NCBI GenBank assembly: GCA_937958345.1
Contig: CALGNW010000158.1
Coordinates: 1-17,451, forward strand
Source: an uncultured Neomegalonema sp.
GTDB taxonomy: Bacteria > Pseudomonadota > Alphaproteobacteria > Rhodobacterales > Rhodobacteraceae
Reading direction: 5' to 3'
DNA: 17,451 nt
Shown here: positions 1 to 6,961 of the stretch, in pieces
How positions within the stretch are numbered: position 1 is the stretch's first letter
How the letters are laid out: every line of letters begins with the position of its first letter
Position numbers and translations under genes: made by a program
Notes under the pieces: generated by a model
What the model saw: the letters and a program-made list of their open reading frames with translations, nothing else
Databases searched by the model: none
What the model was told of the DNA's origin: nothing

Positions 1-230
1 AAGACGACGCGCTCGAAACTGCTGTCCAAGCCATCCAGCACCAGCTTGAGGTTATCCATCACGCGGCGGGTTTGTTCTTCGATCCCGCCCTCGACCAGCT
101 TGGTCGGATCATCCGGCAGGGTTGGCATCTGTCCGGTTACAAAGTGAAAGTCTCCGGCGGAAACCGCGTGCTGGAATGGGCCGACCGTCTTGGGGCCGCC
201 GTCAACCAGATGCCGCATAATCTCGATCAT
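1..230 (-). CDS. RidA/YjgF-family protein (partial, runs off the left edge)
   Basis: The minus strand from an ATG at 230 is open to the window edge and gives about 76 residues. These contain the typical RidA beginning: GPFQHAVSAGDF, then FVTGQMPTLPDD, then an acidic stretch IEEQTRRVMDNLKLVLDGL. This matches the family pattern in which a Gly-Pro-x-x-x-Ala segment and a VSGQxP segment precede a conserved EEQTRQ...NL helix. RidA proteins are small soluble trimers; the founding members deaminate reactive enamine/imine intermediates, but many paralogues have other roles. The catalytic Arg and the C-terminal half lie outside the window, so the subfamily cannot be assigned. The start is supported by an AGAGGA ribosome-binding site a few bases upstream. 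The gene is divergent from the small membrane-protein gene at 377. Confidence 0.85.
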   Translation of the reverse strand, partial: MIEIMRHLVDGGPKTVGPFQHAVSAGDFHFVTGQMPTLPDDPTKLVEGGIEEQTRRVMDNLKLVLDGLDSSFERVV

Positions 231-295
231 CAATTCTGTCCTCTCGTTATTTCGGGCAGTCATAGCCTTTGTCCGGCGCAGCGGAAAGCAGCGAC

Positions 296-309
296 GTGAC
301 GCGGGTCAC
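296..309. promoter_or_regulatory. Small dyad in the divergent intergenic region (possible operator)
   Basis: GTGAC and GTCAC arms are separated by GCGG in the 146-bp space between the divergent RidA-family gene and the small membrane-protein gene. Its position would suit an operator or a feature of overlapping promoters. Arms of 5 bp are expected by chance fairly often, and I see no convincing -35/-10 pair, so this is only a pointer. Confidence 0.2.
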
Positions 310-376
310 TGCCACGGTCCGCGATTTCACCGATACAGGATGCGTTCAGTATCCATGTAAACGAGAGAGCGAAGCC

Positions 377-673
377 ATGAATGTTCTGGGGCAGTTTGTA
401 GCGGGTTTGAGTGTTTTTGACATCTTCGGGCTTCTTGGCTTTGCGGGTTATCTTTGCAGTTTCGGTGCGTTGCAGTTCGGTCTGCTCGACGGCAATGGCA
501 AAACCTATGCGTGGACCAACGTGCTTGCGGCGAGCTTTGTTCTTATCAGTCTCTACGATGCGTTTAATCTGGCTTCGGCGCTGATTCAGGTAAGCTGGAT
601 TGTCATCGGATATTTCGGGATCGTACGGCGCAGCGGGCAACGCGCGGAGATCGGGCGGAGCGTTCCGGCATAA
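377..673 (+). CDS. Small membrane protein, CBU_0592-like family
   Basis: This encodes a 98-residue protein, almost entirely hydrophobic, with about three membrane segments (roughly residues 12-32, 42-60 and 65-85). The run GLLGFAGYLCSFGALQFGLL, the short polar turn DGNGKTYAWTN, then ASFVLISL, FNLASALIQ and SWIVIGYFGIVRR match a widespread small inner-membrane family often named CBU_0592-like. Its biochemical role is not known to me. The frame stays open upstream to an ATG at 269, but I chose the ATG at 377. The hydrophobic family core begins there, a GAGAG purine run sits about 10 nt before it, and the longer N-terminus is polar and unlike the family. A terminator follows 12 nt after the stop, so it is probably the last or only gene of its transcript. 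Confidence 0.75.
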   Translation: MNVLGQFVAGLSVFDIFGLLGFAGYLCSFGALQFGLLDGNGKTYAWTNVLAASFVLISLYDAFNLASALIQVSWIVIGYFGIVRRSGQRAEIGRSVPA

Positions 674-680
674 CCGTCAC

Positions 681-715
681 AAAAAAGGCCCCGCACGGAT
701 GCGGAGCCTTGTTTT
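681..715. terminator. Bidirectional rho-independent terminator
   Basis: Arms AAGGC (685-689) and CCGCA (691-695) pair with TGCGG (700-704) and GCCTT (706-710) around a CGGA loop, with one internal mismatch. An A-run (681-686) lies on the left and TTGTTTTT on the right. It should end the transcript of the small membrane-protein gene, and the flanking A-run would also let it act on minus-strand transcripts. Confidence 0.85.
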
Positions 716-729
716 TGCGGGCAGTGAAG

Positions 730-988
730 TTTGCGCCGGTGTTGAGGTCGGACGCTTTTCGCCGATGCGATCTTTCGCCCGGTTCGAGCGGTCTTCGCTC
801 TCGGTGATCAGCGTTGCTGATCACCTGCCGCTGACGGGTTTGCGCCGGTGTCCAGGCCGGACGCTTTTCGCTTTCGCGATCTTTCGCCCGGTTCGAGCGG
901 TCTTCGCTCTCGGTGATCAGCATTGCTGATCACCTGCCGCTGACGGGTTTGCGCCGGTGTCCAGATCGGACGCTTTTCGCTTTCGCGA
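730..988. repeat. 109-bp tandem repeat, about 2.4 copies, rich in palindromes
   Basis: Unit 1 is 730-838, unit 2 is 839-947, and a 41-bp partial unit 3 is 948-988. The period is exactly 109 bp. Units 1 and 2 differ at about 8 positions by eye, clustered near 743-748 and 762-766 plus one loop base. Each full unit carries a perfect dyad with 10-bp arms GGTGATCAGC around a 3-nt loop (803-825 and 912-934; the loop is GTT in one and ATT in the other). Each also has a 5-bp hairpin GAGCG/CGCTC (786-800 and 895-909). The array fills the convergent gap between the small membrane-protein gene and the lipoprotein gene. No credible gene lies in it. It could be a locally expanded intergenic element, an mRNA 3' structure or a protein-binding array; function unknown. 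Confidence 0.9.
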
Positions 989-993
989 AAAGC
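972..993 (-). terminator. Stable hairpin abutting the lipoprotein stop codon
   Basis: Perfect 9-bp arms GCTTTTCGC (972-980) and GCGAAAAGC (985-993) begin directly after the lipoprotein gene's TGA (994-996 on the minus strand). In the minus-strand RNA the loop is GAAA, a stable GNRA tetraloop. There is no U-tract, so it may be a transcript-end or exonuclease-blocking structure rather than a classical terminator. Its left arm belongs to the partial third repeat unit. Confidence 0.5.
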
Positions 994-2916
994 TCAGGAC
1001 TCGATCGCGCCGACACCTTGGAGCAGTTCCATGATGCCATCGCGGGCGCCCTCGGCGGCATAGATTGCATCCTCGCCCCACGCATTATCGAGCATGCCGC
1101 GCGGAACGTCGTTTTCCTGCGTCACCTGTCCGATGTTTTCGCCGTTTGCATCCTGAACCCGCCAGATAATCGCAATCCGGTCGGAATTTGCACCGGGCGT
1201 TTTCGAGACCTGAGCGTTCAGGAACAGCGCGCCCGGCGATGGCGTGGTCGTCATGCGTGCGCCGGATTGGGCCAGCAGTTTTCCGACTTCGCGGCCCAGC
1301 GCCTGATCCCCGTCACCCGGCGCACCGCGCACACCCTGAAAGACCAGAGGGCGCGGACCGGAGGCGATGACCGTCGGGGCCGCAGCCGGTTGGCTGGCGC
1401 TGTTACTCGGACGCAGCGTATCGAAGGCAGGCGGCGGCGCAGACGGGCGCGGTGCTTGCGCGAAAGTCTGCGGCACTTGCGGAATGGCCTGCAGAGGCGC
1501 AGGCGAAGGCAGTGCCGACGGGGCCTGTGTAATCACACGCGGCGGCGGCGGCGCAATCTGGCGCGGTGCAGCGCGCGGAATCGGCTGCATCGTCATCGGT
1601 GCGGGGGCGCTGACATACTGGGTCGGCGTGCCCAAAGTCGTTGCCGCACGCGGCGAGACACGCGGCATCGGTGCTTCGGCCAGTGTTGCGCCGCGCTTGA
1701 GAATAAAGGTTCTGGACGGGGCCGCCTGATATGTGGTGTTCATCGGGGTCGCCGCCGCATAAAGCGTGGCCTGACGCAGTTCGCCATTGCGGGCGATCCG
1801 GTCGGCAACGCGCTGTCCCATCGCGCGCAGCGCATCATCGTTCTGATCCCGCCAACTGCCGCCGTCCTGACGTTCGGGGAAGATACCCACGACGTTTTTG
1901 TTGGCGTCAATCAGCTTCCACTCAACAGAGACATAGCCCTCGGTATTCCGTTCGGCACGGCCACGCAGATCAAAGGCCACCGCCGCATTGCGAGCGGCAT
2001 CCTCGTTTACCGGCGAACCGATGTTCGTAACAACCGTGCGGGCCAGCGTGGCCGATGCGGTTCCGGGCGCGCCGATGACCGGATGCACGCTGACGACCGC
2101 GCCATTCGGCAGGCGCGAGCGCAGAACCGCAATCGGCGAGGCATTGACTGGCGCGGCACTGCTGTAGCTGTTGATCGGCATGCTGGTCGGCGGCGAGGCA
2201 ATCGCATAGGATTCGACCGGAGCCATCGTGAAGGAATCCGACTGAACCGGTGCAGCGTCATACGAGATGTACTCGGGCTGTGCCGCTGTACCTGCCACCG
2301 AATAGGTGTCGATCGGGACGGTTTCATAGGATTCGTATGACATGGTTTCGACCGGCGCATACGAGGGCGCATCGGCGCTCATCGGTGCGTAAGTCTGAGC
2401 CGTGACGTCTATCGACGGTGCAGGAGCGACCGTAAAGTTATTCTGGACAGGCGCTTGCGGCTGTTCGAGCGGCGCGGTGGCAAGGGCCGTGGATTCGAAT
2501 TCCAGCGGCGCAAACGCGACAGGCTCGTTTAAGGATTCGCCGCCGGTCGGCGTCGGCAACGGCGGTGTATCAATCGGCGCGGCCAACCCTGCGGACAGGT
2601 CGGCTTTTGGCATTTCAAGCGCGGGCTTGTCGGCCATCGCCAGTTCGGTCGGCGCTTCGCGCACGGCTGCCGTGCGGTCTTCAACCGGTGCTTTGAGCTT
2701 GGCGAAAGCATCCGACGGCGGCGGCGGCAGCCGTTTGACTTCACCGCGACCCGTCACGCTCGGCGGTTTTTGCGAGACATCAAATCCGCCGAGACTGCCG
2801 GGGGCATCCGGCAGTTTGCTTGCGTAATCACAGCCGGCAAGCGCGCCGACCATGATTGGCAGAGCGAGGATTCGCACGAGAGCGGTGGAGGATTTGGTCT
2901 GCTTTAGAGCGGTCAT
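994..2916 (-). CDS. Ala/Pro-rich lipoprotein with a duplicated C-terminal-type domain
   Basis: This encodes a 640-residue predicted lipoprotein. The N-terminus MTALKQTKSS is followed by a hydrophobic stretch and the lipobox LAGC, giving lipidation at Cys29. Asp30 at +2 would signal inner-membrane retention under the E. coli rule. A low-complexity linker follows, rich in Pro, Ala and Tyr (about 30-260, with SYAPVETMSYESYE-type repeats). A globular domain spans about 262-378, a second Pro/Ala linker about 380-520, and a second domain about 522-635. The two domains look homologous: VEWKLIDANKNVVGIFPE parallels IIWRVQDANGENIGQVTQ, and each then has a Trp and an amphipathic helix. I chose this start because the longer open frame adds 32 polar residues that would destroy the signal peptide and overlaps the upstream gene. 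It lies 14 nt downstream of the M24-type gene. Its function is not known; an envelope role is likely. Confidence 0.75.
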   Translation of the reverse strand: MTALKQTKSSTALVRILALPIMVGALAGCDYASKLPDAPGSLGGFDVSQKPPSVTGRGEVKRLPPPPSDAFAKLKAPVEDRTAAVREAPTELAMADKPALEMPKADLSAGLAAPIDTPPLPTPTGGESLNEPVAFAPLEFESTALATAPLEQPQAPVQNNFTVAPAPSIDVTAQTYAPMSADAPSYAPVETMSYESYETVPIDTYSVAGTAAQPEYISYDAAPVQSDSFTMAPVESYAIASPPTSMPINSYSSAAPVNASPIAVLRSRLPNGAVVSVHPVIGAPGTASATLARTVVTNIGSPVNEDAARNAAVAFDLRGRAERNTEGYVSVEWKLIDANKNVVGIFPERQDGGSWRDQNDDALRAMGQRVADRIARNGELRQATLYAAATPMNTTYQAAPSRTFILKRGATLAEAPMPRVSPRAATTLGTPTQYVSAPAPMTMQPIPRAAPRQIAPPPPRVITQAPSALPSPAPLQAIPQVPQTFAQAPRPSAPPPAFDTLRPSNSASQPAAAPTVIASGPRPLVFQGVRGAPGDGDQALGREVGKLLAQSGARMTTTPSPGALFLNAQVSKTPGANSDRIAIIWRVQDANGENIGQVTQENDVPRGMLDNAWGEDAIYAAEGARDGIMELLQGVGAIES

Positions 2917-2930
2917 TGGATCACCAGCGG

Positions 2931-4094
2931 CTATGTCACGACGAGGTCGAGGCTGGCGCGAGAAAGGCTTTCGGAACCGTCCGGTGTCACAAGCGAGGTC
3001 CGACCGAGGCACTGGGCCGTTCCGGTCTCGCTGTCCATCAGAATCATATGAAGAAAAAACGTCATATTCGGTTCGATTACTGTCTCTGCGCCTTCAAAAA
3101 ACATTTGCGAATCCATCCAACAAGGGGTGAACCGCGACCCGACGCTATAACCACAAGCGTTAAGACGGTGTTTCCGTAAACCATGTTCGTCGAGAATTCT
3201 GGCGTGCTCGTTAAACACGTTTCCGAGCGTGTTTCCTGGTTTTAACGCGGCCTCACAAGCCTTTAACGCCTCGATACACGCCGTTCGCATCCTGATATGG
3301 GCCGGTTTGGGTTTACCAATAACCAGAGTATTCATCATTGGCGCATGGTAACGACGCCATGCGCCCGACCATTCCAGCGTGAGTTGATCATCTGATTCGA
3401 GGGTACGCCGCCCCGAATAATACCGGCACAGCAACGCGCCCTGCCCCGACCCGATGATGAATTCGTTTCCGGCATAATCGCCGCCGCGCGCAAAGATCTC
3501 GCCCTGCATCGCCGCGAGAATCGCGCCCTCGTCGACGCCTGCACCGGTCATGGCAATCGCCGCCTCCAGCGACAGATCTGAAAGCTCGGCGGCCTTGCGG
3601 ACAAAGGCGATCTCGGCTTCGGACTTAACAAGCCGCAAATCGGTGATCAGATCCGAGGCATCGACAAGCTCGGGGCGTTTGGTGCGTCCGTTCACCAGCG
3701 CGCCCTTGACCATGCGCCAGTTTTTCGCCGTCAGTCCCTGAGTATCCAGCTCAACACCCAGACGCTTTCCGGCAAAAAGGCCCATATCCTTGAGCAGACC
3801 GCGCAAATCGTCAGCGCCGTTCGCGCCCTCGCGGTCCTTCCAGATGTGAACTTCATTCAGGATCGACGTGAATTCGGCCTGACGCAAATCAGCCGAGCGG
3901 GTGAGCAATACCGGCTCTCCCTTCATCGGGACAATCATGCACTGGAAAAAGCAAAAGCCGAAGGTGTCGTAGCCCGTAAGCCAGTAATGGCTTTCCGGGG
4001 CAAACAGCAGCATCGCGTCGAGGCCCTGTTTCTTCATGGATTTTCGGGTGCGGGTGAGGCGGTCGGCGAATTCGGCGTCTGAAAAATGCGGCAT
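2931..4094 (-). CDS. M24 (creatinase/Xaa-Pro peptidase) family protein lacking canonical metal ligands
   Basis: This encodes a 387-residue protein with the two-domain layout of the creatinase/prolidase family: an N-terminal domain (about 7-145, with MLLFAPESHYWLTGYDTFGF) and a pita-bread domain (about 160-375, beginning LRLVKSEAEIAFVRKAAELS). In metallopeptidases of this fold the ligands are Asp in DxG, Asp in HxD, a His, and two Glu. Here the DxG position reads EWS (241-243), the HxD position reads HAP (250-252), the usual GHGIG-type segment reads CGYSVG, and the last Glu position is in QCLGRTS. Only the Glu of IEP (341-342) is obvious. Creatinase and the ectoine hydrolase DoeA share this fold and work without metal, so a C-N hydrolase of that kind is plausible; a non-catalytic protein cannot be excluded. 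A GGGGAA ribosome-binding site supports the ATG at 4094. The lipoprotein gene follows within 14 nt. Confidence 0.8.
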   Translation of the reverse strand: MPHFSDAEFADRLTRTRKSMKKQGLDAMLLFAPESHYWLTGYDTFGFCFFQCMIVPMKGEPVLLTRSADLRQAEFTSILNEVHIWKDREGANGADDLRGLLKDMGLFAGKRLGVELDTQGLTAKNWRMVKGALVNGRTKRPELVDASDLITDLRLVKSEAEIAFVRKAAELSDLSLEAAIAMTGAGVDEGAILAAMQGEIFARGGDYAGNEFIIGSGQGALLCRYYSGRRTLESDDQLTLEWSGAWRRYHAPMMNTLVIGKPKPAHIRMRTACIEALKACEAALKPGNTLGNVFNEHARILDEHGLRKHRLNACGYSVGSRFTPCWMDSQMFFEGAETVIEPNMTFFLHMILMDSETGTAQCLGRTSLVTPDGSESLSRASLDLVVT

Positions 4095-4311
4095 GTCTGG
4101 TTCCCCGTGACTGAATTAAAGCGCCGCGCAAAGCGTCATCGTCACACCGGACCCGGCGGCACACACGCGCGGCGCGGCCTCCGGTCCCGACAACGCGCAC
4201 GGTGCTGTCGGGGGCAGAATGTCATGCACGGCACTGATTGGAAGCGGAGAATTACCTGTATTCAGTACGATTTCGGCACAGGTCGCGTTTGACGGTTTTA
4301 CCCGCCTGCAC
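4095..4311. other. 217-bp intergenic gap between trpF and the M24-type gene
   Basis: I see no credible gene here. A GTG-started minus-strand frame of about 37 codons (ending at the TAA at 4116-4118) is open, but it lacks a clear ribosome-binding site and recognisable sequence. No hairpin with a T-tract is visible. The gap is long enough to hold a separate promoter for the M24/lipoprotein pair, so those two need not be co-transcribed with trpF. Confidence 0.5.
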
Positions 4312-4959
4312 CTACAACCGCGGCACGCCCGCATTGCGGATGAACGCAGTGATTTTGCCGGCGTCCTTGATCCCCGGTGCGGATTCGACGCCCGACGAAA
4401 CATCAACCTGACGCGTTCCCGTCAGGGCAATCGCTGCGGCGACATTATCGGGCGTGAGGCCGCCCGCCAGCATCCAGGTTTTCGGAATCCGGCGGGTCGA
4501 GAGCAACCGCCAGTCAAAGCTGACACCGTTTCCGCCCGGCAAGGTCGCATCCTCGGCGGGCTTGGCGTCGAACAGAACGACTTGTGCGGGTTCCGCCAGC
4601 CGCAGAGCCGCGTCGACATCTTCGGCGCACGCAATCGGGGCGGCGGCAATGACCGGCAAACCGACACGCGCGCCGATCTGCGCTATTCTGGCCGGATCAT
4701 CGACCTTGTGAACCTGAATCATATCGAGCGGGACCAGCCGCGCAATCTCGTCCAGCAGCGCATCATCGGGCGCAACCACGAGGCCGACCTTTGCCACCCC
4801 CGGCGGAACGGAAACCGCGAGCTTTGCCGCCTGTTCGGGCGTTACCGAACGGGGTGACGGCGCAAAAAAGACAAACCCGACATAACGCGCACCGGCCTGC
4901 ACCGCCGCATCGAGCGTTTCGGGTGTTTTCAGACCGCAGATTTTTACCGAGACCGCCAT
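4312..4959 (-). CDS. trpF: Phosphoribosylanthranilate isomerase
   Basis: This encodes a 215-residue TIM-barrel enzyme of tryptophan biosynthesis that converts N-(5-phosphoribosyl)anthranilate to the 1-deoxyribulose phosphate product by Amadori rearrangement in the cytoplasm. Hallmarks are VKICGLKTPE at the N-terminus with the catalytic base Cys8, YVGFVFFAPSPRSVTPEQA, VVLFDAKP with the catalytic acid Asp131, GGNGVSFDW, MLAGGLTPDNV, and the phosphate-binding end DVSSGVESAPGIKD. The usual QLHG motif appears as QVHK (82-85). Length is normal. It lies 42 nt after lapA. In many alphaproteobacteria trpF is followed by trpB and trpA; here an M24-family gene and a lipoprotein gene follow instead, so trpBA must be elsewhere. 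An AAGGCAAGG purine stretch precedes the ATG. Confidence 0.96.
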   Translation of the reverse strand: MAVSVKICGLKTPETLDAAVQAGARYVGFVFFAPSPRSVTPEQAAKLAVSVPPGVAKVGLVVAPDDALLDEIARLVPLDMIQVHKVDDPARIAQIGARVGLPVIAAAPIACAEDVDAALRLAEPAQVVLFDAKPAEDATLPGGNGVSFDWRLLSTRRIPKTWMLAGGLTPDNVAAAIALTGTRQVDVSSGVESAPGIKDAGKITAFIRNAGVPRL

Positions 4960-5001
4960 GCGCTTGAACGCCTTGCCTTAAGGGAAGAAAGCACAGGCCG
5001 G

Positions 5002-5331
5002 TTAACGGCGGCGGTTGGTCAACCCGACCACATAATCCGGCTCGTCATCATCCGCCAATGCCGCGTCCTTGTCGTATTCCATATTACGCAGTCGACGGCG
5101 GCTATCGGCCCCGCCACTCCACGTCAGCAGAAACCCGATAAGAATGCCGATCGCCACGCACCAGAAGATCACCCGCCACATCGGCATTTTCCGCACAGGT
5201 TCCTCGAGCCAGCTCAGCCCGTTTGCCGGTGCGTAGTCGAGCCGGACCTCGGCCATCTGCGGATTGAGCAGCATGATCCAAGTCAGGAGCATGCCGAACA
5301 GAACAGCAAGAATGATCGTCAGATACCGCAT
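5002..5331 (-). CDS. lapA: LapA-family (DUF1049) inner-membrane protein
   Basis: This encodes a 109-residue protein with two membrane segments (about 3-22 and 51-72) separated by a short loop that carries the family-type NPQMAEVRLDY segment. A charged cytoplasmic tail (ADSRRRLRNMEYDKDAALADDDEPDY) follows. This is the LapA/YciS (DUF1049) architecture; in E. coli LapA works with LapB in regulating lipopolysaccharide assembly. No LapB is encoded here, so the role is inferred from family only. The ATG shares one base with the ihfB stop codon (TGATG at 5331), so the two genes should be translationally coupled. ihfB followed by lapA is a common alphaproteobacterial order. Confidence 0.85.
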   Translation of the reverse strand: MRYLTIILAVLFGMLLTWIMLLNPQMAEVRLDYAPANGLSWLEEPVRKMPMWRVIFWCVAIGILIGFLLTWSGGADSRRRLRNMEYDKDAALADDDEPDYVVGLTNRRR

Positions 5332-5624
5332 CAGCTTCCGGTGTAACCTTCGTTGAGACGCTCACGCAGCTCTTTGCCGGTCTTGAAGAACGGCACGGCC
5401 TTTTCCGGCACTTCGACGGATTCGCCGGTGCGCGGGTTGCGTCCGACCCTTCCGTCCCTGTGTTTTACCGAAAACGCGCCAAATCCGCGAAGCTCTACGC
5501 GGTCGCCGCCGGCCAACGCCTCGGAAATGGAATCGAAGATTGTCGAGACCACCCGTTCAACGTCACGTTGATAAAGATGCGGATTTTCCTCCGCAAGCTT
5601 CGCAATCAGTTCAGATTTAATCAT
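5331..5624 (-). CDS. ihfB: Integration host factor subunit beta
   Basis: This encodes a 97-residue HU/IHF-fold protein. MIKSELIAKLAEENPHL opens the helical dimerisation part. VELRGFGAFSVKHRD is the family signature, and the DNA-intercalating beta-arm reads GRNPRTGE (61-68) with the key Pro64. ALAGGDRVE and AVPFFKTGKELRERLN are characteristic of the beta subunit. IHF is a heterodimer that bends DNA sharply at specific sites and acts in transcription, replication and recombination; the alpha subunit is not in this window. I chose the internal ATG at 5624 over one 8 codons upstream, because the family starts with M-I/T-K-S-E-L and an AAAGGA ribosome-binding site lies about 10 nt before it. It is directly coupled to lapA downstream and lies about 100 nt after sppA. 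Confidence 0.95.
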   Translation of the reverse strand: MIKSELIAKLAEENPHLYQRDVERVVSTIFDSISEALAGGDRVELRGFGAFSVKHRDGRVGRNPRTGESVEVPEKAVPFFKTGKELRERLNEGYTGS

Positions 5625-5724
5625 AGTGAGAGAGTCCTTTTTCCACACTCGCCCCGTGCGGCTATGCCCTTAAATTCTCACGCTTTCCCGGTAATGTCCA
5701 GTAACTCTGACCGATGTTTTTCAC

Positions 5725-6612
5725 TTAGCGATAGATCGCATAGAGGCCCGGGGACAGAAGAGAGGGATCAACCCGTGCGAAACCAAAGATATCGGCAACC
5801 GCATCCAGCGGCCCGGCTTCGGTAATGCCGTAGTCAATTACCTTACGTTCTGCGGCAATTTCGCGTTCAGACTCCAGCCATGCGATGGCCTCGTCCTCGC
5901 CGCCCAGCGCGTCGATCAGCGCGATTTCCTGTGCCTGTCTGCCGGTATAAACGCCGCCCGACCTGATATCCGCAATCGCAGAGGGCGTAAGGCTTCTGCG
6001 CTGTTCAACCAGACCCAGAAACCACGCAAACGATTCGGCGACCATGTCCTCCTTGGCTGTTACGGCCTCGGGATCGAGCGGTTGAAACGGACTGGGCTGG
6101 GCCTTGAGCGGACCGCTTTTCACCTCGAGCATCGACACGCCGAGGCGGCCCATCAGTTCGTGCGCATTCGGCATCTGGGCGATGACACCGACCGAGCCGG
6201 TAATCGTGTTCCCCCGCGCAACGATGTGATCCGCCGCAATCGCCGCCATGTAACCGCCGGACGCCGCAACATTGCGCATAACCGCGACGACGGGTTTGTC
6301 TTTGGCGACCTTAAGCACTGATTCGTAGAGAATTTCAGAACCGACCACCGTGCCACCGGGACTGTCGATGCTGAGAATCAGGGCCTCGACCTTGTCGTTC
6401 TCGGCGATTTCCTTGAGAACTTTGTCGCGGGCCGGATCGTCGGTGATGACACCGTCAACCGTGTAACGCGCGATGTGCTGGCCGACCGGCGGCTTGTTTT
6501 GCGCCAAAAGCACCGCACCCAGCCCGAGCAGCGCCAGAAATGCAACCACCCGCCAGCGGAAGCGGCTGCGCCGAAGGCGTTTGCGTTCTTCGTATTCCTC
6601 AATCATATCCAT
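5725..6612 (-). CDS. sppA: Signal peptide peptidase SppA (S49 family), short form
   Basis: This encodes a 295-residue serine protease with a positively charged N-terminus (KRLRRSRFRWR), one membrane anchor (about 21-38) and a single periplasmic S49 domain, so it is the short form rather than the 67-kDa double-domain E. coli type. LILSIDSPGGTVVGSE is the substrate-binding strand. Ser118 in NVAASGGYMAA is the nucleophile and Lys170 in KSGPLKAQPSPFQPL the general base. Their 52-residue spacing matches that known for Bacillus SppA. The family degrades signal peptides left in the membrane after secretion. M1 and M3 are both possible starts; neither has a clear ribosome-binding site. It is divergent from the DUF1330 gene with only 38 bp between starts, and sits upstream of ihfB on the same strand. 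Confidence 0.93.
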   Translation of the reverse strand: MDMIEEYEERKRLRRSRFRWRVVAFLALLGLGAVLLAQNKPPVGQHIARYTVDGVITDDPARDKVLKEIAENDKVEALILSIDSPGGTVVGSEILYESVLKVAKDKPVVAVMRNVAASGGYMAAIAADHIVARGNTITGSVGVIAQMPNAHELMGRLGVSMLEVKSGPLKAQPSPFQPLDPEAVTAKEDMVAESFAWFLGLVEQRRSLTPSAIADIRSGGVYTGRQAQEIALIDALGGEDEAIAWLESEREIAAERKVIDYGITEAGPLDAVADIFGFARVDPSLLSPGLYAIYR

Positions 6613-6650
6613 CCGGGAGTTCTGCCTTTTATCGAATAAGGAGCGCGACG

Positions 6651-6938
6651 ATGCCGAAGGGTTACTGGATCATCCATGTGGATGTAACCGACGCCGACAA
6701 TTATCCTAAGTATCTGGCGCAGGATGCACTCGCTTTCGAGAAATATGACGCAAAATTCCATGTGCGCGGCGGACGGTGCGAGGGACCAGAAGGCCCCATC
6801 CGCTCGCGCCACGTTGTCATCGAGTTCGAAAGCTTTGACCGCGCGATGGAATGTTACAACTCGCCGGAATACCAAAAGGCTGTGACCTTGCGGCAGGCTT
6901 ATTCCGAATCTGACGTGGTGATCGTCGAGGGGGTCTGA
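6651..6938 (+). CDS. DUF1330-domain protein
   Basis: This encodes a 95-residue soluble protein of the ferredoxin-like (dimeric alpha/beta barrel) type. GYWIIHVDVTDADNYPKY, then KFHVRGG, then RHVVIEFESFDRAMECYNSP with EYQKAV are the DUF1330 signature. The family has no established reaction. Its fold suggests a small-molecule-binding or isomerase-like role, which is an inference. The ATG is supported by a good AAGGAG ribosome-binding site 7 nt upstream. The start lies 38 bp from the divergent sppA start, so its promoter probably overlaps the sppA 5' end. Confidence 0.88.
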   Translation: MPKGYWIIHVDVTDADNYPKYLAQDALAFEKYDAKFHVRGGRCEGPEGPIRSRHVVIEFESFDRAMECYNSPEYQKAVTLRQAYSESDVVIVEGV

Positions 6939-6961
6939 GAGGCTATTGCTGCCCGTAAGGA

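Noticed and set aside
269..376. Extended N-terminus for the small CBU_0592-like membrane protein
   Set aside because: The 36 extra residues are polar and unlike the family, and the internal ATG at 377 has the better-placed purine run.
730..988. CRISPR-like array
   Set aside because: The 109-bp units are contiguous with no unique spacers, there are fewer than three copies, and no cas gene is present. It is a tandem repeat.
913..2340. Long plus-strand open frame of 475 codons opposite the lipoprotein gene
   Set aside because: It is Arg-rich with no recognisable domain, begins inside the tandem repeat, and lies antisense to a frame with a clear lipobox and duplicated domain. Such antisense frames are common in GC-rich DNA.
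4116..4229. Possible GTG-started 37-codon gene between trpF and the M24-type gene
   Set aside because: It has no convincing ribosome-binding site, no recognisable family and no coding signal that I can demonstrate by eye.
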